DNA of 64,000 bases from Zea mays (lineage: Eukaryota > Streptophyta > Magnoliopsida > Poales > Poaceae): positions 10,926,434 through 10,990,433 of the forward strand of contig NC_050099.1 in NCBI RefSeq assembly GCF_902167145.1, given 5' to 3'. A program made the translations under genes and the position numbers. Shown one piece after another: positions 56,838 to 64,000 of the stretch. Within the stretch, counting starts at the first letter, position 1, and each line of letters begins with the position of its first letter. The notes below the pieces were generated by a model. That model was not told where the DNA came from and searched no databases. It was given only the letters and a program-made list of their open reading frames with translations.

Positions 56838-57604
56838 TTTATAGCATGCATGTGTTTTATGCCTTTGATCATGTTACTTTATGCATTTATGAGATTTGTT
56901 GTTTATTTATGGTGCTCAAGTTGTGCAAGGGATCCCCGGACCTCACAAGTCCATGTGTGAGTGATGCACATATTTAGGGGGAGAAGTGCTACAACTTGAC
57001 CCTTTGAAGACTAACCTTTGTGTTTAAGTGTACTTGATACAGTCTCAAAGGTGGATTGAAAGGGAAAGGTGAACTTGGACCATGCAAAGACTTCCACTGC
57101 ACTCCGGTATTGGTGTACTCACCTCCAAGTTCATTCTTAAGCTCCTATTGCCTTTTTGCTCTTAATTGACATTTTTGGGGAGGCAATGGGGTTAAAGGGC
57201 CAATAATGATCCCGTTTTGGTACTTAATGCCAAAGGGGGAGAAATTAAGGCCAAAGCAAATGGATCAGCTACCACTTGAGAAATTTTGAAAATAGTAGAG
57301 TTAGAACTTTTGACTTGTCCAAAATACTCTTATTGCAAAATTTGGCCTCTTGTGGGGGAAAATTTATGATTGTGAGAAAAAGGGGGAGTTTTGGCACTTG
57401 ATCATTTTTATGCCCAAACAAGTGAGTTTGACTTAGAGATAGGAAAATTTATTTGATTTGCAAAAACAAACCAAGTGGTGGCAAAGAAGGATCCAAATAT
57501 GCCAAATTAGAATCAAAAACAATTTGGTCTTCAATTTGAATCGATGTTACATGTTTTGCATTGCTTTTTGATGTGTTGGCATAAATCACCAAAAAGGGGG
57601 AGAT
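56838..57604 (+). repeat. Sirevirus 3' region with repeated polypurine tracts
   Basis: Non-coding. Purine tracts occur at about 56975-56985 (TTAGGGGGAGA), 57232-57244 (AAAGGGGGAGAAA), 57351-57362 (GTGGGGGAAAA), 57376-57388 (GAAAAAGGGGGAG) and 57591-57603 (AAAAAGGGGGAGA). The last abuts the 3' LTR and is the functional tract by position. Multiple copies are a known Sirevirus feature. Confidence 0.75.
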
Positions 57605-58853
57605 TGAAAGGGAAATGTGCCCTTGGGCCATTTCTATTATATTTTGGTGATTAAGTGACCAACACATAGTGAGTGAGTTAATATGTGCCAAATGAAGAGA
57701 GAAGTGCAAATCATGTAACAAGGTACGTTTCTAGACTTAGTACATTGGTTTGAATACTAACATATTTTGTCTAAGTGCTAGAAACAGAGAAAAGAGAAGG
57801 AGAAAATGACTTGGCTCTGAGCAGCCAATAATCAGCTTAGTCTGGCACACCGGACTGTCCGGTGCGCCAGGCTGGCTTCCGGCGAACTGGCCACTCTCGG
57901 GAATGTTTGGCGGCGTACGACTATAATTCACCGGACTGTCCGGTGGTGCACCGGACTGTCCGGTGAGCCAACGACCGCCAGCGCAACGGTCGGCCTCGCA
58001 ATCCGCAGGCGACGCGTGGCCCGCGCCAACGGTCGGCAGGGGCACCGGACTGTCCGGTGTGCACCGGACAGTGTCCGGTGCGCCAACTGCCACGACGCTG
58101 CAACGGTCATCTGCGCCAAATAAGGAAGGAGATCCGCACCAGACATGCTACAGTGACTGTCCGGTGGTGCACCGGACTGTCCGGTGCACCACCCGACAGA
58201 AGAAAACTTTGGCCTTCCTTGTTGGCCTCCAACGGCTCCTAGCTGCCTTGGGGCTATAAAAGGGACCCCTAAGCGCATGGAGGAGGCACCCAAGCACACT
58301 CTAAGCATTCCAAGACTTCTAGTCCTCACTTTCATGCAATTGTTCATCGTTCTTGAGATTGGAGCACTTTTCGAGTTGTAAACTCCCCGCGCGTGCTTTG
58401 TGTGCTCATCTTCTCACGTGTGTGCGTGGTTGCGGTGTGGATTTAATTCTAGTGTGCGTTGCTCTTCCCAACCTTACTTCGTGCTTTCATTGTGATCTTT
58501 GTTGTAAGGGCGAGAGACTCCAACTTGTGGAGATTCCTCGCAAACGGGAAAAAGAGATAAGCAAAGAAAAGTCATGGTATTCAAGTTGATCATTGGATCA
58601 CTTGAAAGGGGTTGAGTGCAACTCTCGTCCATTAGGACGCCACAACGTGGAAGTAGGCAAGTGTTACTTGGCCGAACCACGAGATAAAATCGTGTGTCTC
58701 TTGTGTTGGTCTCTTTGTGATTGTATTGCCCACAAGAACTTGCTTCGAAACTACTTAGTAGCACTAACATTTCTATAACCATGTTTTGTGGCTATTTAGT
58801 TGTTGAATTTTTACAGGATCACCTATTCACCCCCCCCCCTCTAGGTGCTCTCA
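57605..58853 (+). repeat. Sirevirus 3' LTR (1,249 bp)
   Basis: Same ends as the 5' copy but about 40 bp longer, mainly because it has more complete CACCGGACTGTCCGGTG units (about 57845-58195). A TATAAAAG box is at 58255-58262, and the C-run near the end is longer (about 58830-58839). Confidence 0.93.
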
Positions 58854-58858
58854 CCCTC

Positions 58859-59030
58859 CCCGTAAGAAGCTCCCTCACCGCGTATAAAGTCAGCGTGTGC
58901 ATCTTAGGGCAACATCACATCCCATACACTCGGGCAAGATCTATAGAGATTGAGGGAGAGAGGGAGAGCTTGAATTTGTCGGGACCGAGGGAGAGGGTGA
59001 TCGTCGCCGCCGTCGTTTGGTGCCCACAAT
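58859..59030 (+). repeat. older LTR fragment (middle piece)
   Basis: 172 bp between the Sirevirus and the Ds-like element. GCGTATAAAGTC and a purine-rich GAGATTGAGGGAGAGAGGG stretch could be a promoter and leader. It is presumed to be part of the same LTR as 49623-50022. No gene. Confidence 0.35.
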
Positions 59031-60014
59031 TAGGGATGAAAACGGTCGGAAACGGTCGATAAACACTAAAACCATTACCATTTTCATATTTTTTATCGGA
59101 AACAAAATAAAAAACGATAACTCCAGAAACGGAAACGATATCTGTATTTTGGAAACATCGGAAACGAAAGTTTGATACGAAAAATACACCGGTAACGGTC
59201 GAAATCTAAAACACGATCGGTAAACATATCAAACTTCACGATACAACAAAGTTGACAAAAGGTCACAAAGAACACAAGTTCACAATTCATGATATAACAA
59301 GTTCACAATATAACAAGTTCACAAGGATCACAAATTTATAATATAAAAAGTTTATAAAAATCACAAGTTCACAATATAACAAGTTCAGAGTATAACTAGT
59401 TCATAAAGATCACAAGTTCACAATATCCACTCGATCTAGCTGACATGGCATGCTTACTCATGAAATATTTTTTGCTCACATAAAGAGTTTTTTCACAGCC
59501 TCACAGGAAAACCCTAAAACCTAGTGTGTGGAAAAGATAGATTGTCGGCTCTCTATCATTATAAATTAGTAATACATAACATGTGCATAGAAAAAGGTGG
59601 ATTCGTTCGAGAGACCAAATCGTTAATCCCAACTGCCTTCCAACACCATCTATCCCAAAAAATCTTAAGGAATTAAAAAAAAAATACAAAAATAAGTAAT
59701 CCTTATCCAGAGACGTACATGCGATGCAAAAAATCACATGTAGGAAAATTTTGAAAAACTAAGACACAATTCTAAAAAATTCCGAGACACAATTCCAGAA
59801 AATTTCGAGACACAAATCCGGTAATTTTCGACAAAAACCGGTAACCGAAGGAAACTGTCGGTAAAAAACCACGCTGATTCCGATACCTATTCATATAGAA
59901 AATTCTGAAAATTGATTTTGTTTTCGAAAAATACCGTTACCGGTGAATCCGATCGAAAAATTTCGAAATCAGTTTCCAGAATATCGAAAAATTCCGAAAC
60001 CGTTTTCATCCCTA
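59031..60014. mobile_element. Ds-like hAT element, 984 bp
   Basis: Both ends carry TAGGGATGAAAACGG as an inverted repeat (59031 rightward; complement ending 60014). TAGGGATGAAA is the terminal repeat of maize Ac/Ds. The flanking 8-mers CCCACAAT (59023-59030) and CCCGCAGT (60015-60022) agree at six of eight positions, as expected for an aged hAT duplication. Subterminal DNA is full of CGGAAACG, GGTAACGGTCG and CGAAAAAT words, again Ac/Ds-like. The interior contains short repeats around AACAAGTTCACAA (59270-59420) and no transposase. Confidence 0.8.
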
Positions 60015-60022
60015 CCCGCAGT

Positions 60023-61328
60023 GTTGTCAAGGTCGTTCACTAGCAAGCCCAGTCGTGTGCAGAGGACCCGTTGTGCGCGTGGCCAAATCGGTGCGCACGA
60101 ATTTTGTCGTGACGACTCGTCATCCCCGCGGCCCCGCCGTGGTCACCTGACGTCACCACCAACCCCACCTCTGCCTTCCCTTCCGGTGAGAACCCTTCCA
60201 CTATCTTTGGTATTCACCCTAGTTGGTATAGCTTCGGTCCGTGACCAAAATCGATCACTGGGGCCTTAGTAATTGCTCACTAGAGTTCTGTGGCTACCGC
60301 ACTCTGTGGTCGGCCTCGCCTGAGTTACCACCGCCATAACAACGCTCCCCTTCGAGTTCGCCTTGTCCCATGCTCTATGTAGGATCATTTTGGCTGCCTG
60401 GGGGTCCTGGATGGCCGGGCACGTCTCCTCGCCAGCGTGCTCCGTCGTGGGAACACCTTTGCCACCGCGGTACCAGGCGTCGGGAGGAAGAAGCTTGTGT
60501 ACCGTCGGAGTAGCATCGTGCAGCTAAGATTAGAAGTTGGATAGTTGCGCCGGAGCCATTGATCGCACAGGGGATGGCCCTGATCAAGTTGGGCGTACCC
60601 CTTCGATGTATTCAATCACGGCCGCATAGTTGTTAATGAGTGGCCCTAGTTGCATACCTAGTCACATGTTTAATCGGGGCCGTGGATCTTGGATCCAACG
60701 GATAGATGATATCCCTGGAGCATATCAACCCGGTTGTTTTTATAAAGATGCACTGGGCTTCTTGATATTCAACCCACCGTCTAGCGCTATAGGAAGATTG
60801 TCGCGGGCGGGTCCAGATATTTTTGAAACAGCCCCTGAGTTTCCTGAGAATTGTGCCCGCAAGCCAAGGGATAATTAAAATTAGGTAAATTGGTAAAGAA
60901 AGTGATTTTTAGTATGACAATAATTCTATAAACTTGGAAAAATCATAACTCATTTGTTTTAACTCTAATTTTAGCGGTTCTGAAGCCTACGGATTCATAT
61001 CGGCTTGTAGAATATTACTATGCAGTTTATTCCTATGTTGGTGTGATGTTAATTTATGTTTATATATTGTGTGATTGTATTGAGCAAATGAACGAGGAAC
61101 CCGAAGCAATCAAAGTTGAAGAATCTAAGTAGGAGCTCGTAGAAGGCAAGTTGTGCCCTTGATCACTTTCTTTACCTAATAATGTTCTCAGCTATTTTGT
61201 AAGACATTCTCGTTATATAATAAAGTTTGTGGCATTCGTCTCTATACACTGAGTCATTGTATGTGTGGATTTTGATTTTGCGCACATATGAGACGCACCC
61301 GGGTTTGCCCTTAAATCTAGGTGTGATA
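60023..61328 (+). repeat. older LTR fragment (right piece)
   Basis: Non-coding. The part from about 60840 (AATTGTGCCCGCAAG, AAAATCATAACTCATTTG) to the end (GAGACGCACCCGGGTTTGCC, then AGGTGTGATA) resembles the downstream half of maize Tekay/Prem-1/Xilon-type LTRs as remembered. Short open frames here have no domain. With the two other pieces it gives about 1.9 kb of LTR-like DNA, and no internal region follows, so a solo LTR is likely. Inference only. Confidence 0.4.
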
Positions 61329-61853
61329 TATGCTCCAACAACTTAAGTTTGATAAGCCTTGGACCAATGTCGACCAGGGTCTAACTCGATAGAAAGTGAC
61401 TAGAGAGCTTTCAACCATGAACAATTGGTGTAGCAACCCTTGTCGAACCAAAGCTCATGATCTGACAACCCTATATGAATTTTTCACATGCATCTAACGG
61501 TGGAACTACTCCTATGAATAGTATGCTTGTCCTATCTGACACTACCATTGTCGGAACTATTGGACCAATTGACCCAAGCCTTACGCTCTCCAAAAAGTGA
61601 CTAGAGAGTTATAGGGAGCATCATATTGGTCTAGCAACCTTGATCGGAGCAAACCTTATGGTTTGATGCCCTCTAAGCTTGAGGCTAGGGTTAATAGTCA
61701 GACTAGCAGTTTGTTGGTGCGATGCTTTACATGTTAGGATCCGACACCTATATATAGATGTCTTCTAGACATTTTCTTCCACATTTTTGCATATACACTA
61801 AATCCAACATGTTTCACACACTTATGCATATGAGTTAGCATTTTTAATAATAT
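61329..61853. other. unassigned AT-rich sequence
   Basis: About 500 bp without coding pattern. A TATATATAG motif near 61750 could be an old LTR promoter, but no partner was found. Confidence 0.4.
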
Positions 61854-61856
61854 TAA

Positions 61857-62139
61857 GAGTATCTCCAAGAGTCTTTCTAAATTTCACTCTCTAAATTATC
61901 ATTTGGAGAGTCATTTGTATAAAACCACTTTCTATATCTTTTCAATCTCCAACAACTTTTCTATATCTTGTTTGCACTCTAGAGAACCATTCACGTTTTC
62001 TATATATGGCTAGTGAGAAATCTGGAATAGAAGATATCTATATTTGAATAGCCATTTAGATAAGTTGTTGGAAGGTATTTTACAAAAATCTCTATTTATA
62101 TCAATTAGAAAGAATATAGAGAGTCTCTTGGAGTTGCTC
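61857..62139. mobile_element. MITE, 283 bp, TAA target duplication
   Basis: Left end GAGTATCTCCAAGAG and complement of right end GAGCAACTCCAAGAG form a terminal inverted repeat. TAA flanks it at 61854-61856 and 62140-62142. The interior is AT-rich and also folds back (CTCTCTA on both arms). A 3-bp TAA duplication points to a PIF/Harbinger-type (Tourist) MITE. Confidence 0.65.
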
Positions 62140-62142
62140 TAA

Positions 62143-63258
62143 GGAGGCCTTTCCATGACTTCACTAGGTCTAATGCATATACATGGGGTCCATTCACCTA
62201 GTGTCACTTAAGTTACCATTCTAAACTTAATTCTTTCTTTATTATACGTCTACTTAGCCTAAATCCAATCATGTACATATTTGCATCTTGACTGGCAAAA
62301 CAAAATATTCTATCTTATATCTTTGCCTTAGGCCCTTGCATTTTTCTTGTTTTTTGTAGCCATCACCATCCTTTCCATGGTTGCCGTTCTTGCTCAATCT
62401 TCTATCTGCGGATCTAACCAAGCTCATTCACAACACTAGAGTTGAGGTTAGTCTACTTACTTTTCTCAATTACCAAAACCACTCATGGATCTTTTAGTCT
62501 CCTCCTTTTAGTAATTGATGACAACCATGCAAAGATAGTAATTAAAATATTAATTGCAATCTAGTACTTCATACAAGTATCGATTACTAATTAACTTGGT
62601 TTGAATTTGTGTGGCTTGCCCAAATACTTCACATACTTATCTGCTCCCCCTACATATGTGCTAGCAATTTGATTGGAGCTTGGACATATGTTCGCTTTGA
62701 ATCTGTGGAAGAAGCAATGCTAGCAAATTATGCTAAGGTGTACATGATAAACGTTTGAAGCATGTATAACACATGACATACCTTGGAAATATTCAACATT
62801 AGCCCATGGTATAGCCATACATCAAAGATACTAGAAACCTTTGTGAGATCAAAATTACAAGAGAGGTTTCTAGATGTCAATTGAAAAACAAATAATCTTA
62901 AGTCTAGCTATGCTTAGCAAATATCATATGCATGCTAGTTTGTGGAATCATCAACCAATTTAGCTTATATTACATATGCAAGAATGATAGCAATTGATAA
63001 ACAATACTAAATGATAAACAACTTATATAGTTGTGCAAATATAGCCAGTCATATGAAGATGCATGTCTTAAATGTAATAACCAAGTTCATGAGCATGCTC
63101 CCCTATATCTGTGCTTTCTCTTTGTTAGTAACTACTCCCATTCTTTGTGTATCATTAACTTATCCCTTTTTATAAGCTTTTTTATACCAACTTTCTCTTT
63201 GTTAGTAACGATTCTATCCTCCTTTGTCATAAATCACCACAAAGCGTGTAAAGGATAA
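62143..63258 (-). other. AT-rich DNA, possible 3' end of an old minus-strand Sirevirus
   Basis: No genes. On the minus strand, polypurine-like AAAAGGAGGAGA (near 62501-62512) preceded by GTCATCAATTACT, and TAGGGGGAGCA near 62641-62652, recall the repeated purine tracts at the 3' end of Sireviruses. No coding remnant or LTR pair confirms this. Confidence 0.3.
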
Positions 63259-64000
63259 TGTTGGGGGCCTCTATAGCCAAAGGGCCTTGAAACATTGTAC
63301 TAATAGTTAAACATGCTCCCATTATTACTAACATGTAGCAAAGATAACCTTCATCTGCAGCGGTGTACAAGGAAGGGACGAAGCTAGGGAGCTTCGGCCT
63401 CGTCGGATTTACCGGTGAACAGGAACAAGGGGAGAAGAAGCTTCGGCTCTGAGGCGCTAACACACAAAGCAGAAGGGGATGAGAAGAATCTAGAAGATTG
63501 GTTGGCACAATACGAGAGAGGAAAAGTGATGAGGACATCCTCCACTATTACCTGTTGGCAAAGACGCAATTGGCCCAGTTGGCCCAATTGTAGTCGGACG
63601 GTGACCGTGTGAGCCTGAGAATTATCCCACCTTGCTTAACTTGGGAGGAGGAAGCCACTTTAAAAGGGAGAGCCACCCTTCCCCCATTGGACTAGTCTTT
63701 TAGGGCGATTGGGCCTTTCCCTGAGTTGGGTGTGCATAATGAACTGTTGGGCTCCGGGCAATCCTAATTTGTTGGGCCTCGGCCAACCCCACCTGGGCTG
63801 GGTGTATCAAAAAGACAACATTAGCCTTATAAGACTTGTAGCTCATATGTATAGTATTTATGGATATTTTTGTAATTTCATATGAAGATATATCTCACCA
63901 CTATAAATAGCAGCATAGTGCCATGCATGAGGGAGACTTTTAGTTCGAGGGAGAACCAAGTCGCTCAGACTTCGAAGCTATGTTGTCTTATATTTGTACC
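63259..64000 (+). repeat. LTR running off the window edge
   Basis: Starts TGTTGGGGGCCTC at 63259 and has a TATAAATA box at 63902-63909, about 645 bp in, followed by leader-like sequence. This orientation and layout fit the left part of a plus-strand LTR. No polypurine tract precedes it, so it is either a 5' LTR or a solo LTR. The GCTTCGGC-rich wording recalls maize Ty3 families. Confidence 0.6.

Larger units (their letters stand above)
50023..58853 (+). mobile_element. complete Sirevirus-type Ty1/copia element (Ji/Opie-like), 8,831 bp
   Basis: LTRs start TGAAAGGGAAATGTGCCC and end TAGGTGCTCTCA. The duplication CCCTC flanks the element exactly (50018-50022 and 58854-58858). The primer site TGGTATTGGAGCC, an extended gag, and several AAAGGGGGAGA-type tracts before the 3' LTR are hallmarks of the Sirevirus (Maximus) lineage, to which maize Ji and Opie belong. 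Gag is open; pol has stops and frameshifts. LTR single-base differences and unequal repeat numbers indicate moderate age. Confidence 0.93.

Overview
This window looks like maize (Zea mays) or a very close relative. It holds one recognisable host gene in about 64 kb of nested transposable elements. The organism call rests on remembered resemblance of several long LTRs to high-copy maize families (Huck-like, Grande-like and Ji/Opie-type Sirevirus), on the CACTA and Ac/Ds-type DNA elements, and on a grass aquaporin gene with spliceosomal introns. Family names come from recall, not a search.

Left part (1-10.8 kb): the 3' part of a decayed L1-type LINE (+ strand) abuts a short antisense CCHC zinc-knuckle fragment. 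Next comes a very old Ty3/gypsy-like remnant on the minus strand. It is split by a complete 3,131-bp CACTA element (5337-8467, target duplication TAT) whose ends are packed with palindromes. A hAT-type MITE (9242-9737, 8-bp duplication) and a Tourist-like MITE (10057-10249) sit in the upstream continuation of that remnant.

Host gene (10770-16399, minus strand): a three-exon SIP1-type aquaporin of 245 codons with intact frame and splice sites. Its second intron is about 4.8 kb and contains a 5'-truncated LINE. A GC-rich inverted-repeat block lies just upstream of the gene.

Right part (17.3-64 kb): a degraded Ty1/copia element with unequal LTRs (17333-23476); a young Ty3/gypsy Tat-lineage, Grande-like element lacking most of gag (23708-33200, duplication AGAGC); a complete 14,962-bp Huck-like Tat element (34656-49617, duplication TGGTG); and a complete Sirevirus-type copia element (50023-58853, duplication CCCTC). 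A 984-bp Ds-like element follows (59031-60014). The sequence between these elements looks like pieces of one older Ty3 LTR cut up by the later insertions. The window ends inside another LTR (63259 onward).

The most interesting material is in the two Tat-lineage elements. Each has an additional spliced gene on the opposite strand between pol and the 3' LTR, with a 'putative gypsy type transposon' (PF04195-like) region first and a coiled-coil or charged tail after it. Each also keeps its sense reading frame without a single frameshift, broken only by TAG or TGA codons: ten in the Huck-like element and three TAG in the Grande-like one. No tRNA, rRNA or CRISPR feature was seen.
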